The notes beneath the pieces are model-generated. The model was not told the origin of the DNA, made no database searches, and worked only from the letters and a program-made list of their open reading frames with translations. Shown here one piece after another: positions 36,790 to 45,560 of a DNA stretch of 64,000 nt. The position numbers were made by a program, and so were the translations under genes. The stretch lies in the NCBI RefSeq assembly GCF_002943565.1, contig NZ_PJCH01000009.1, positions 62,001 to 126,000 on the forward strand. The letters are read 5' to 3'. The stretch comes from Hyphococcus luteus (GTDB lineage Bacteria > Pseudomonadota > Alphaproteobacteria > Caulobacterales > Parvularculaceae). The first letter of the stretch is position 1, and the number at the start of each line of letters is the position of its first letter.

Positions 36790-38103
36790 ATGCGCGTCAC
36801 CATGATCGGCACCGGTTATGTCGGGCTTGTTTCCGGCGCCTGTTTCGCGGATTTCGGCCATGAGGTCGTTTGCGTCGACAAGGACCGCTCGAAAATCGAA
36901 AAGCTCGAAAAGGGCGAGATCCCGATTTACGAACCGGGCCTAGAGGCGCTGGTTGCGGAAAATGTGAAGGCCGGGCGCCTTTCCTTCAGTCTCGATCCCG
37001 CCGCGTCGACGCCGAAAGCCGACGCCGTTTTCATCGCGGTCGGCACGCCGTCGCGCCGCGGCGACGGCTTCGCCGATCTTTCCTATGTCCATAAGGCGGC
37101 TGAGGAAATCGCCGAAGTGATGGACGGCTATACGGTCGTCGTCACCAAATCGACCGTGCCGGTGGGGACCGGGACGGAGGTTGAGGAGATCATCCGCAGG
37201 GCGCGCCCGGACGCCGATTTCTCCGTCGTCTCCAATCCGGAGTTCTTGCGCGAAGGGGCGGCGATCGAGGATTTCAAGCGTCCCGACCGCGTCATTGTCG
37301 GCGCCGAGGACGAGCGCGCGCAAAAAATCATGCGCGAGCTTTACCGGCCGCTTTATCTCAACGAAACGCCGATCGTCTTCACCAACCGGGCGACGTCGGA
37401 GCTTATCAAATACGCCTCCAACGCCTTTCTCGCCACCAAGATCACTTTCATCAACGAGATGGCCGATCTTTGCGAAAAAGTCGGCGCCAATGTTCAGGAA
37501 GTGGCCCGCGGCATCGGGCTGGACGGGCGGATCGGTCCGAAGTTCCTGCATGCGGGGCCGGGCTATGGCGGCTCGTGCTTTCCCAAAGACACGCTCGCGC
37601 TGGTGCGCACGGCGCAGGTCCATCACTCGCCGACCAAGATCGTCGAGGCGGTGGTCGAGATTAACGACGCCCGAAAGAAGAAGATGGCGGCCCGCGTCAT
37701 CGAGGCTTGCGGCGGCGCGCTGGAAGGCAAGACGGCGGCCGTTCTCGGTCTGACATTTAAACCGAATACGGACGATATGCGCGACGCGCCTTCGCTCGAC
37801 ATCGTGCCGGCGCTGCAGGCGGCGGGCGCGCATGTCCGCGCCTTCGATCCCGTCGGCATGCGCGAGGCGGAAGGGCTGTTAAAAGACGTCGAATATGTGG
37901 ACGGGCCTTACAAGACGCTCGACGGCGCCGACGTCGTCGTCATCGTCACCGAATGGGACGAATTCCGGGCGCTCGATCTTGAACGGGTGAAGTCGCTGAT
38001 GAAGGCGCCGGTCATGGTCGATCTCAGGAACATCTATCGTCCCGATGAAATGGCGGAAGCCGGGATCGATTATTACTCCATCGGCCGGCCGAGGAAATCC
38101 TAG
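36790..38103 (+). CDS. ugd: UDP-glucose 6-dehydrogenase
   Basis: Encodes 437 residues from the ATG at 36790, which starts directly with the Rossmann NAD site MRVTMIGTGYVGLVSG. The catalytic Cys lies in GYGGSCFPKDT, and the C-terminal UDP-binding domain has LGLTFKPNTDDMRDAPS. It oxidises UDP-glucose to UDP-glucuronate in two NAD-dependent steps. It lies 91 bp after the sugar-phosphate transferase on the same strand, so it probably supplies uronic acid for the same polysaccharide. Confidence 0.95.
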   Translation: MRVTMIGTGYVGLVSGACFADFGHEVVCVDKDRSKIEKLEKGEIPIYEPGLEALVAENVKAGRLSFSLDPAASTPKADAVFIAVGTPSRRGDGFADLSYVHKAAEEIAEVMDGYTVVVTKSTVPVGTGTEVEEIIRRARPDADFSVVSNPEFLREGAAIEDFKRPDRVIVGAEDERAQKIMRELYRPLYLNETPIVFTNRATSELIKYASNAFLATKITFINEMADLCEKVGANVQEVARGIGLDGRIGPKFLHAGPGYGGSCFPKDTLALVRTAQVHHSPTKIVEAVVEINDARKKKMAARVIEACGGALEGKTAAVLGLTFKPNTDDMRDAPSLDIVPALQAAGAHVRAFDPVGMREAEGLLKDVEYVDGPYKTLDGADVVVIVTEWDEFRALDLERVKSLMKAPVMVDLRNIYRPDEMAEAGIDYYSIGRPRKS

Positions 38104-38141
38104 CCTTCTCCGCCTCGCGCGCGCAGTTCTGCGCATCCGGA

Positions 38142-38516
38142 GCAGGCGGGCGCCGTTCATGATAGCACGGAAGTAAAAGGCGTGGATAAGTATCCACGGG
38201 TTTTCCCGCGGGGGTATTATGCATGTGGCCCCGTGAAGGCCCGAAGCCGTGTTCGCAGAACCGGCGATAGAAGGTCAAATTCTCTTCTTGCGACTCGTCA
38301 CGCTTCAAGCGTGGCGTCCATCTTTTACGCCGGAGCTTGCTGGCGGCCTCTGGACCCCACGCTTCAAGCGTGGGGAGTCGAAGAAGGGCGGATCGCAAAA
38401 TACAGGATGCATCCCCGTGGAACAATTTACGCAAATGGCGCCAAATTCGGCTGAAAGCCAGGAAAGACGCCGTTTAAAAGAAAAAGGGAATCCGGTTTAC
38501 GCAAATTGTTCCACGG
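38142..38516 (+). repeat. Dispersed palindromic repeat, copy A
   Basis: Matches an inverted copy at 51643-51987. Shared parts: a left block of about 75 bases (38142-38220, containing AAGGCGTGGATAAG) and a right block of about 100 bases (38416-38516) bounded by GTGGAACAATTT (38417-38428) and its complement (38503-38514). The middle is not shared: it holds an inverted repeat with 30-base arms (38291-38320 and 38351-38380), each arm itself a near-palindrome (CACGCTTCAAGCGTG). Parts of it read as open frames by chance. It fills the gap between ugd and the DUF4174-like gene. Confidence 0.85.
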
Positions 38517-38551
38517 CGCGCGGGCAAAATGCAGCGCCGGGAAGGGAAGCT

Positions 38552-39064
38552 TCAGGCGGCGCGGAGTTTTTTCAGAATGGCGTTTTTGCGCGACGCGCCG
38601 CTGCGCGACGGCGCGTCGATGTCGAGGCGCGCGCGGCGGAGAATGTCCGAGGTCACCACGGGCGCCTCGCTGCGGAACAGCGTCTTGCCCTCCTCGTCCA
38701 CATAGATGACGAAAAATCCGCCTTCGGCGTTCAGCGCATGGCGCAACAGCGCCGGATCGAGCCAGTCCATGGGCTCTCCGTTCTGGCGCGGCGTCGCCTC
38801 GCCATAGACCTCCATCACCGAGACCTCCTCGCGGATCAGCGCCGCGATGGCGGGCTTCAAAAGCCTGCGCTGCATCTTGCAGGCGGGGTGATTGGCGCCG
38901 GGGCCGATAATGAACAGGGTGTTTTTCGGCGAGAACTTCTTCACCGTTTCCGTCTGCCTGAGGCTCGAGCCGATCTCCGGGATGAGGCCGGGCCGGAATG
39001 AGGCGAGCGCGGCGATGAATCCGAAGACGAGGCAGATCGCAATAATGGCGAAGGTCAGTTCCAT
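38552..39064 (-). CDS. DUF4174-like membrane-anchored protein
   Basis: Encodes 170 residues from an ATG at 39064. One N-terminal helix (LTFAIIAICLVFGFIAALA) is followed by a thioredoxin-fold-like domain: NTLFIIGPGANHPACKMQRR, then VSVMEVYGEA and GGFFVIYVDEEGKTLFRSE, the usual DUF4174 pattern. The CxxC of true thioredoxins is absent; only one Cys is present. Function unknown. No ribosome site is obvious. A TTG further upstream would add 18 residues and hide the membrane helix from the N-terminus. Confidence 0.65.
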   Translation of the reverse strand: MELTFAIIAICLVFGFIAALASFRPGLIPEIGSSLRQTETVKKFSPKNTLFIIGPGANHPACKMQRRLLKPAIAALIREEVSVMEVYGEATPRQNGEPMDWLDPALLRHALNAEGGFFVIYVDEEGKTLFRSEAPVVTSDILRRARLDIDAPSRSGASRKNAILKKLRAA

Positions 39065-39251
39065 AGGCTGTGGAAAATACCGTCCCGTCCTTGCCGTCCC
39101 GTTAACCGGATGCGCCAAAGGCTCCGGAAAACAGGCGCTTCCGCCGTTCAGTTCCCGGCGGCGGCCCGAAAAAACGTCCGGTCCGGCGGGAAGGTTAAGA
39201 GAAGATGAATATCACGGGGCCCCGGACGGGGAAAGCGGCGGCGCGGCTGTG

Positions 39252-40616
39252 TTACGGCCTGTGCGCCGCGGCGCCTGCCGGCGCGCCGAGCATTTCGTCA
39301 TAAAGCCCTTCGGGGAGGGTTTTCCGGCGATAGAGCATGACGGCGCCGATGGCGAGCATGGTGATCCCCGCAGCGATGAAGGCGAGGCTCGGATCGGCGT
39401 TGGTGCGGGTGATGGCGAGCACCGACAAAGAGCCAGGGATGGCGAAGGCGGCGTAGGTGAAGGCGGCGGCGGCCATGATGCGCGCGCGCGTCTCGCGCGG
39501 CGCCCGGCGCTGCATCGCCGCCTGCAGGGGGGCGATGTAAACGCCGGCGAGACCGGAGGTGAGAATGAGCACGCCGACCAGCACGCCGCCGCCTGCGGAG
39601 GAAAAAAGTCCCTGCAACGTCATGGGCGCCGCCGGCGTTCCCGCAGCGAACGGCGTCACGATATAGATTGCGATGCAGGAAACGCCTGCTGCGGTGATGG
39701 CGAAGGCGGATGCGCCGAGCCCGGAGCGCGCTTTCGCAAAGCTCGCCGCCGTTACCGCGCCGGTTCCCGCGCCAATCGCGAAAAAGCCGTTAAGCGCCGC
39801 CCAGACCAGCGGCGTCGCATGAAGCGCGTCCCGCCCGTAAAGCGGAATGACGACGGTGATGGCCGTGGAGAGAAAATAGAAACAGGCGGCGCCGAGAAGC
39901 GGCGGCGCAACGCCGCGGGCTTCAAAGGCATGGCGGAACATGAGCGCGGTTTGTTTAAAGCCGTTGAAACTCAGTTTCAGATCCGGCGCATTGGCGGCGG
40001 CGTAAGGCGCGAACCATGCGGCGGCAAGGCCGGTCAAGGAGGCAAGCACGAGAGTCGCGCCGACAAGGGCGCCGCCGCCCGGCGCGGCGATCAGCGTTCC
40101 GCCGAAAACATAGCCGAGGAGAATGAATGTGAAGACGCCCGCATTGCAAAACCCGTTGCCGCGCACCAGCTCGTCCATGGCGAGATATTTCGGCATGGCC
40201 GCGACGCGCACCGGCGAGAAAAAGGCCGATTGCGCGCCCATGGCGAACAGCATGGCGATGGCGAGCCCGCCCCAGCCGAAAGCGAAGGCCGCCCCCGCCG
40301 TCAGCATGAGCACGAGTTCGGTGGTTTTCGTGCGCCGGAACATCAGCGAGGTTTCGTATTTGTCCGCCAATTGTCCGGATACAGAGGAAAAAATGAGGAT
40401 CGCCGCCGGCAAAAGCGCGCCGATGAGCGGGATGGCGTCGTCCGGGTCGGGGAAAAACGGCACGGAAATGACGCCCGCGGGGATGCCGATGAGGAGCGCC
40501 TGACGCAGGGTGTTGTCTGCGAAAGCGCCGAAGGAGAGCGCCGTCCACATGGGCAGGAAGCGCCGCCGGAAAAACAGCGGCGTTTTCGACGGTTTTGTTG
40601 TGTCAGGGGCGCTCAA
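39252..40616 (-). CDS. MFS transporter (LplT-like lysophospholipid flippase candidate)
   Basis: Encodes 454 residues with about twelve hydrophobic segments. The opening RRRFLPMWTALSFGAFADNTLRQALLIG and LADKYETSLMFRRTK resemble the LplT branch of the major facilitator superfamily. Its start overlaps the stop of the upstream PlsC-family acyltransferase by four bases. LplT proteins flip lysophospholipids inward for reacylation by Aas, and the acyltransferase partner here is a separate gene. Substrate is inferred from family and context only. Confidence 0.82.
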   Translation of the reverse strand: MSAPDTTKPSKTPLFFRRRFLPMWTALSFGAFADNTLRQALLIGIPAGVISVPFFPDPDDAIPLIGALLPAAILIFSSVSGQLADKYETSLMFRRTKTTELVLMLTAGAAFAFGWGGLAIAMLFAMGAQSAFFSPVRVAAMPKYLAMDELVRGNGFCNAGVFTFILLGYVFGGTLIAAPGGGALVGATLVLASLTGLAAAWFAPYAAANAPDLKLSFNGFKQTALMFRHAFEARGVAPPLLGAACFYFLSTAITVVIPLYGRDALHATPLVWAALNGFFAIGAGTGAVTAASFAKARSGLGASAFAITAAGVSCIAIYIVTPFAAGTPAAPMTLQGLFSSAGGGVLVGVLILTSGLAGVYIAPLQAAMQRRAPRETRARIMAAAAFTYAAFAIPGSLSVLAITRTNADPSLAFIAAGITMLAIGAVMLYRRKTLPEGLYDEMLGAPAGAAAHRP

Positions 40617-41389
40617 CTGGCCTGGCTCCGCGGATCGGGGAGGAGGGCGCCGATTTCGACGCCTTCGGGCGTCTCCTCGCCCAGCAGCGCAATGGAGCGC
40701 GCTTCGACAGCGGTTTCAAGCCGGGCCATGAAAGTCTCCTTGTTCAGGCCCGGCTCGATCGGGTCAAGAAATTCGATCACCGCTTCGCCGGGGCGCAGGC
40801 GCCAGCTTTGTTGCGGCCAGCGAAGGCCGAGATTGGTGGCGACCGGCGCCACGGCGCAGCCATAGGCTTCATACATATGATAGACGCCTTTTTTATAGCG
40901 ATATTGACGCCCCACCGGCGCGAGATGGCCTTCCGGGTAGATCAGGATGCGGCGATTTTGCGTCCGCGCCCTTTCAAGATCGTTATCGACGAGGCGCGCT
41001 CTCGCATAAGCGCCGCCGCAATTGTCCACCACGATCGCGCCCATCTTCTTGAGGATGCCGCCGACCAGCGGAAAATTCTCGAGATGGTCGCCGGTGACGA
41101 AAGCGAGATCGAAAAACTGGGAGAACATCAAAAAGCCGTCGCCCCAGCTCTGGTGTTTGGCGGCGATGATGCAGGGCCCGTCGGGCAGTTTTTCCTTGCC
41201 GGCGACGCGAATGCGAATGCCGGCGATTACGCGCATCCACAAACACATGGTCCGCGTATAGCCGAGGGTCCAGAACATCAGCGGCTTGCGGTTGGGGATC
41301 AGCAAGAGCGGAATCGCGCCGAGCGCGAAGAAGATCGAGGTCAGCCAGTAGGCGGCCTGAAACAGGAAAGAGCGTAACAAGGAAATCAT
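40613..41389 (-). CDS. 1-acyl-sn-glycerol-3-phosphate acyltransferase family protein
   Basis: Encodes 258 residues. An N-terminal membrane segment (LTSIFFALGAIPLLLI) precedes the PlsC fold with the HX4D catalytic box AKHQSWGD and the substrate-binding YPEGHLAPVG, where the family usually has EGT. It transfers acyl groups to lysophospholipid or lysophosphatidate at the inner membrane. It lies upstream of, and overlaps, the MFS gene, and just downstream of a TetR regulator on the same strand (11 bp), so the three may form one operon. Confidence 0.9.
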   Translation of the reverse strand: MISLLRSFLFQAAYWLTSIFFALGAIPLLLIPNRKPLMFWTLGYTRTMCLWMRVIAGIRIRVAGKEKLPDGPCIIAAKHQSWGDGFLMFSQFFDLAFVTGDHLENFPLVGGILKKMGAIVVDNCGGAYARARLVDNDLERARTQNRRILIYPEGHLAPVGRQYRYKKGVYHMYEAYGCAVAPVATNLGLRWPQQSWRLRPGEAVIEFLDPIEPGLNKETFMARLETAVEARSIALLGEETPEGVEIGALLPDPRSQAS

Positions 41390-41399
41390 GACAAACCTC

Positions 41400-42011
41400 T
41401 CAGGATTTCAAAACGGCGATAACGGCGCGGGCGAGGGCCTCTTCATGCGCGCCAAGCGCGCCTTTCACCCGGCCGTAGATTTTATGAAGCGCCGTTTGCA
41501 GGACGACGCCGAGGGCCGCGGCGGTCTTCAGGGCGGCGTCGCCTTGCGGCAGTTCGCCGTGTTTTACGGCGTCCATAATGACGCCTTCGACGATGGCGAC
41601 GGGGTTGCCGCTTTTCGGACTTTCAGACTTGTCCGCATAGGGAAGAAAGCGGTGCGTCGTCAGCAGGTGATAGGAAAACAGCGTCCAGTCTTCGTCGGCG
41701 ATGCGGACATAGGCGGCGACAATGGCGCGGGCCTTGTCTTCGATCTTCGCGGCCTCCGCGGCGGCGGCTTCGACCTCCTCGGCAAGGCGCTTGTGGATTG
41801 CAAAGAACATGGCCTGGCTCAGCGCATCCTTGCTCGGGTAGTGGCGGTAGAGCGCCCCTTCGGAAACGCCGCTCGCCGCGGCGATCTCCCGCGTCGTCAC
41901 GGCGTCCACGCCGCGCGCGCAAAACAGGCTCAGCGCCGCCCGTTCGATCCGCGCCTTGGTGGTTCCCGGGGCGGCGGTGACGCCGCTTTGTTCCGTCTTT
42001 TCCGTCAGCAT
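41400..42011 (-). CDS. TetR family transcriptional regulator
   Basis: Encodes 203 residues. The N-terminal helix-turn-helix is classic TetR (ERAALSLFCARGVDAVTTRE and GVSEGALYRHYPSKDAL); the C-terminal helical domain would bind a ligand. Two matching 16-bp dyads lie 61-120 bp upstream of its start, so it probably represses its own operon, which includes the acyltransferase and transporter genes. TetR regulators in such settings often sense acyl-CoA or lipids; that is inference. Confidence 0.93.
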   Translation of the reverse strand: MLTEKTEQSGVTAAPGTTKARIERAALSLFCARGVDAVTTREIAAASGVSEGALYRHYPSKDALSQAMFFAIHKRLAEEVEAAAAEAAKIEDKARAIVAAYVRIADEDWTLFSYHLLTTHRFLPYADKSESPKSGNPVAIVEGVIMDAVKHGELPQGDAALKTAAALGVVLQTALHKIYGRVKGALGAHEEALARAVIAVLKS

Positions 42012-42071
42012 TGTCGCCGTCTCCGTCTTTCAGCCCGCAGGCCGGGCCCGGCGGCCTGGCGCGTGCTGGGT

Positions 42072-42087
42072 GTGAGCGTTCACTCAC
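42072..42087. promoter_or_regulatory. TetR operator, site 1
   Basis: GTGAGCGTTCACTCAC is a dyad (GTGAG-N6-CTCAC) 61 bp upstream of the TetR start. The same symmetry recurs at 42116-42131. A TetR autoregulatory site is the simplest reading. Confidence 0.7.
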
Positions 42088-42115
42088 GTATAAGCTGGAA
42101 TGGAAGGTTAGTCAA

Positions 42116-42131
42116 GTGAGCGCTTACTCAC
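42116..42131. promoter_or_regulatory. TetR operator, site 2
   Basis: GTGAGCGCTTACTCAC repeats site 1 with two base changes in the spacer. The centres are 44 bp apart (about four helix turns), so both sites face the same side of the DNA and could be bound cooperatively. Confidence 0.7.
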
Positions 42132-42470
42132 ATTTGGACGGTCGGTTTGGGCTGGACGGGATCGGTCCCGAAAAGGGGAAAGGCGGCTCAAGAGGCGGGA
42201 AAGAGATAAAGCCCGGTGCGGCGGAGGTTGTGTGGACGCGCCCTTGTGCCTCCGCCCGCCCTTTGAGCGGCGGAACGAGTCCCCGCGCCCCTGTGAGCCG
42301 GCGGTCAGGCGTGGCGCAAAGGCATCGCCGCCTGAAGCCTTCTCGCCCGGCGCATTGCAACCGCACTGTGGATCGCTATATATCCCGCGGACTTGCCGCC
42401 GGGCGGGGCGGGCTAAGCAGCTCATCTTCCTCGCATTCCGGCCTTCGCTTCCCGAGGGAGTTTTCTGCCG
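42132..42470. other. Intergenic region before yajC, no gene recognised
   Basis: These 339 bases separate the TetR operators from yajC. Short GC-rich inverted repeats occur (for example CCGCCCG / CGGCGG near 42255-42285) but no RNA gene or credible protein. The yajC-secDF promoter should lie here, perhaps around 42360-42400 where the sequence becomes more AT-rich. Confidence 0.45.
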
Positions 42471-42827
42471 ATGTTTATTTCGCCCGCTTACGCGCAGGCC
42501 GCCGAAACGGCTGGTGGCCCGCAAAGCATTTTCACATCGCTTTTTCCGATCGTGGCGATGTTTCTCATCTTCTATTTCCTGCTGATCCGGCCGCAAATGA
42601 ATGCGCGCAAAAAGCATCAGGAAATGGTTTCCAATGTCCGCCGCGGCGATGTGGTCGTCACCGCCGGCGGCATTGTCGGCAAAGTGACGAAAGTGCTTGA
42701 AGGCGAGGAGGTCATGGTCGAGCTCGCTGACAATGTGACCGTGAAAGTCGTCAAGTCGACTCTCACTGACGTGCGCACCAAGCCGCAGCCGCCAGCCAAC
42801 GACGAAGACAAAAAAGACAAAAAATAA
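42471..42827 (+). CDS. yajC: Preprotein translocase subunit YajC
   Basis: Encodes 118 residues: a short periplasmic N-terminus, a single helix (SLFPIVAMFLIFYFLLIRPQ) ending in the family's invariant LIRPQ, and a small basic cytoplasmic domain (RRGDVVVTAGGIVGKVTKV) with a Lys/Asp tail. YajC joins SecD-SecF at the Sec translocon in the inner membrane. First gene of yajC-secD-secF. Confidence 0.96.
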   Translation: MFISPAYAQAAETAGGPQSIFTSLFPIVAMFLIFYFLLIRPQMNARKKHQEMVSNVRRGDVVVTAGGIVGKVTKVLEGEEVMVELADNVTVKVVKSTLTDVRTKPQPPANDEDKKDKK

Positions 42828-42866
42828 AAACAGGCGCGCTCCGCGCGCAGCAGCCGGGCTCACCCC

Positions 42867-44501
42867 ATGCTTCAGTTTTCGAAATTTCAAACCGCCGGCG
42901 TCGCGTTGCTGGTATTGCTCGGCGCGCTGTTTGCGGCGCCGAACCTGCTTTCCGAAGAAACGCGCAACGCCTTGCCGGGTTTCATGCCGAAAGGAACGAT
43001 CAATCTCGGCCTTGATCTTCAGGGCGGCTCGCACCTTCTCCTCAGCGTCGACACGAAAAAGGTGATTGACGACCGGATGCGTGCGACCATGGGCGACATT
43101 CGCCGGGAGATGCGTCCAAACCGCACGGCGAACCGCGACCGGATTTCGATTGAAAGCCTTTCCTATGACGACGAGGCCGGCGTGATTTCACTGTTGATCG
43201 CCGATCCTGCAGAAGCGGAAGAAGCGGAAAAGCGCGTGCGCGACTTGACCCGCGGCGGGGTTGGCGGCGCGCTGGGGCTCGGGATGCGCAGCTACACCGT
43301 GACGGCGGACGGGGGGCGCATCGAGGTTGAGATGACGCCGGAGGCGCAACGCTTTTATTCAGACGAGGCGGTGCGCGACTCCATTGAGGTCGTCCGCCGC
43401 CGGATCGATCCCGCCGGCAATAAGGAAGTTCTGATTGCGCCCCAGGGCGTCGACCGTATCGTCGTTCAGGTGCCCGGCGATAACGACCCCGAAGCCTTGA
43501 AAAGACTGATCAACCGCACCGGCCAGCTGACCTTTCACCGCGTCGATCAGACGGTGAGCCTCGCCGACGCGGCGGCGGGTCTTCTGCCGCCGGGCCGGAT
43601 CCTTGTGCCTTTCGCCGATCTTGCAGGAACTGGCGGGCCGGGGCTGGTGCTGGTCGAAGATCCTGAAATTACCGGCGACATGGTGAACACGGCTTCCGCC
43701 AGCCCGAATAGTGATGGCGGCGCTTTTCAGATCAATTTCCAGTTTGACAATCGCGGGGCGCGGCGTTTCCGCGATTACACCACCAACAATGTCGGCGCGG
43801 TGTTCGCCATCGTGCTCGACAATGAAATCATTTCGGCGCCGACGATCCAGACGCCGATCCCCAACGGGTCGGGCCGCATCACCGGCGATTTTACGGCGCA
43901 GGAAGCAGCGCAGACTGCGCTCTTGATCCGCTCCGGCGCGCTGCCGGCCGAACTTGAAACCATCGAACAGCGCTCCGTCGGCGCCCAGCTCGGCCAGGAT
44001 TCGGTCGAGGCCGGCGCCAAGGCGCTGATCATCGGGTTCGCCGCGGTGATCATTTATATGATTTTGAGCTATGGCCGTTTCGGCGTCTACGCCGATATGG
44101 CGCTGATCGCCAATGTCATTTTGATCGCCGGCCTGTTGTCGCTAATGGGCTCGACCCTCACTCTGCCGGGCATCGCCGGCATCGTCCTGACCATCGGCAT
44201 GGCGGTCGACGCCAACGTCCTCATCTTTGAGCGCATTCGCGAAGAAATGCTCGCCGGCAAACCGCCGATCAAGGCGGCGGAGGTCGGCTATGACAAGGCG
44301 CGCTCGGCCATCATCGACGCCAACATCACCACTTTCCTCGCCGCGCTGATCATGTTCCAGCTTGGCGCCGGACCGGTGCGCGGCTTTGCGATCACGCTGG
44401 CCGTGGGCGTCGTCACCTCCGTTTTCACCGCTTACGTGCTGACGCGGCTTTTCGCCGGCGCTTATCTTTTGGCGAAGCGGCCGAAAGAACTGAAACTCTA
44501 A
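42867..44501 (+). CDS. secD: Protein translocase subunit SecD
   Basis: Encodes 544 residues. One N-terminal helix, the periplasmic P1 region with LGLDLQGGSHLLLSVD, then the RND-like helix bundle with SYGRFGVYADMALIANVILI and TIGMAVDANVLIFERIREE, whose Asp is needed for proton-driven pulling. SecD helps release and pull proteins across the inner membrane after SecA/SecYEG. It follows yajC by 39 bp and precedes secF by 11 bp. Confidence 0.97.
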   Translation: MLQFSKFQTAGVALLVLLGALFAAPNLLSEETRNALPGFMPKGTINLGLDLQGGSHLLLSVDTKKVIDDRMRATMGDIRREMRPNRTANRDRISIESLSYDDEAGVISLLIADPAEAEEAEKRVRDLTRGGVGGALGLGMRSYTVTADGGRIEVEMTPEAQRFYSDEAVRDSIEVVRRRIDPAGNKEVLIAPQGVDRIVVQVPGDNDPEALKRLINRTGQLTFHRVDQTVSLADAAAGLLPPGRILVPFADLAGTGGPGLVLVEDPEITGDMVNTASASPNSDGGAFQINFQFDNRGARRFRDYTTNNVGAVFAIVLDNEIISAPTIQTPIPNGSGRITGDFTAQEAAQTALLIRSGALPAELETIEQRSVGAQLGQDSVEAGAKALIIGFAAVIIYMILSYGRFGVYADMALIANVILIAGLLSLMGSTLTLPGIAGIVLTIGMAVDANVLIFERIREEMLAGKPPIKAAEVGYDKARSAIIDANITTFLAALIMFQLGAGPVRGFAITLAVGVVTSVFTAYVLTRLFAGAYLLAKRPKELKL

Positions 44502-44512
44502 AGGTCGAAGCG

Positions 44513-45478
44513 ATGCTGCTTAAATTAATCCCGGACCAGACTCATATCGGTTTCACGCGCATGCGTTATGCGGCGCTGGCCTTTTCGGCGCTCCTGGTCG
44601 TTGCGTCGCTGGGCGCTGTTTTTACACTGGGCTTTAATTTTGGCGTCGACTTCCGCGGCGGCGTCACCATCGAGGTCGCCGATGAGGAGCCGATCGATAT
44701 CGGCGAAGTGCGCACAGCCATGAACGATCTCGGTCTCGGCAGCATCGACGTTCAGGAGATCCAGGATTTCGCCGGCACGGACAAGGCCGTGCTCGTGCGG
44801 ATTGCGCAACAGCAGGTTGACGGCGCCGACGGCGACGGCGCCGCCGAACGGGCGCAGCAGCAAGCGCTGGCGACGGCTTCGGACGCGCTTCAGGCCTTGC
44901 TCGGCGACGACATCGAGTTCCGCAAGCGGGAAGTCGTCGGGCCGACCGTCTCCGGCGAACTCATTCAGAAAGGCGCGCTCGCCATCGCGCTCGCCATCGG
45001 CATGATGCTGATCTATATCTGGCTGCGTTTTGAGTGGCAGTTTTCCATGGGCGCGATCATCGCGCTTGTTCATGACGTGATCATCACGCTCGGCATGTTC
45101 GCCGTGACGCGGCTTGAGTTCAATCTCGCCATTATCGCCGCGATCCTGACCATTGTGGGCTACTCCATGAACGACACCGTCGTCGTTTACGACCGCGTGC
45201 GAGAGAATTTGCGCAAGTTCAAGCAAAAGCCCCTGTCGGAGCTTATCGACCTTTCGATCAACGACACGCTGAGCCGCACGATCATGACGTCCGGCACCAC
45301 CATGCTTGCGCTTGCCGCGCTTGCGGTTTTCGGCGGCGAAGTTTTGCGCGGCTTTACGCTCGCCATGATCTGGGGCGTCGTCATCGGCACCTATTCATCG
45401 ATCTTCGTCGCCTCGCCCTTCCTGTTGGCGACGGATGTGAAACGCGACTGGTCGAAAGCCGTTCCGGCCGGAGCTTAG
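44513..45478 (+). CDS. secF: Protein translocase subunit SecF
   Basis: Encodes 321 residues with the SecF pattern: N-terminal helix, FNFGVDFRGGVTIEV in the periplasmic part, then five helices including TIVGYSMNDTVVVYDRVREN. It forms a complex with SecD and uses the proton gradient. Last gene of yajC-secD-secF, ended by a strong terminator at 45508-45540. Confidence 0.97.
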   Translation: MLLKLIPDQTHIGFTRMRYAALAFSALLVVASLGAVFTLGFNFGVDFRGGVTIEVADEEPIDIGEVRTAMNDLGLGSIDVQEIQDFAGTDKAVLVRIAQQQVDGADGDGAAERAQQQALATASDALQALLGDDIEFRKREVVGPTVSGELIQKGALAIALAIGMMLIYIWLRFEWQFSMGAIIALVHDVIITLGMFAVTRLEFNLAIIAAILTIVGYSMNDTVVVYDRVRENLRKFKQKPLSELIDLSINDTLSRTIMTSGTTMLALAALAVFGGEVLRGFTLAMIWGVVIGTYSSIFVASPFLLATDVKRDWSKAVPAGA

Positions 45479-45507
45479 CCGGAGCGTTCTTCTCGGATGA
45501 TAGAAAT

Positions 45508-45540
45508 GAAAAAGCCGCCGGAAAAACCGGCGGCTTTTTC
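45508..45540. terminator. Bidirectional Rho-independent terminator between secF and sodB
   Basis: A perfect 14-bp stem (GAAAAAGCCGCCGG with CCGGCGGCTTTTTC) closes an AAAAA loop. T-runs occur at the 3' side of both strands, so it can end the secF transcript and the convergent sodB transcript. Confidence 0.95.
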
Positions 45541-45560
45541 ATTTGGGCATGCTCAGGCTT

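Noticed and set aside
38182-38454. Short open frames inside repeat A
   Set aside because: They are formed by the repeat itself; a related translation appears in repeat B, so similarity reflects the repeat and not a gene.
38892-40865. Forward open frame (about 650 codons) opposite the MFS gene
   Set aside because: Arg/Gly/Glu-rich antisense product; the reverse-strand MFS transporter explains the DNA.
42108-43034. Reverse open frame of about 300 codons across the yajC upstream region
   Set aside because: It covers yajC and the start of secD on the opposite strand, has no domain and no start signal.
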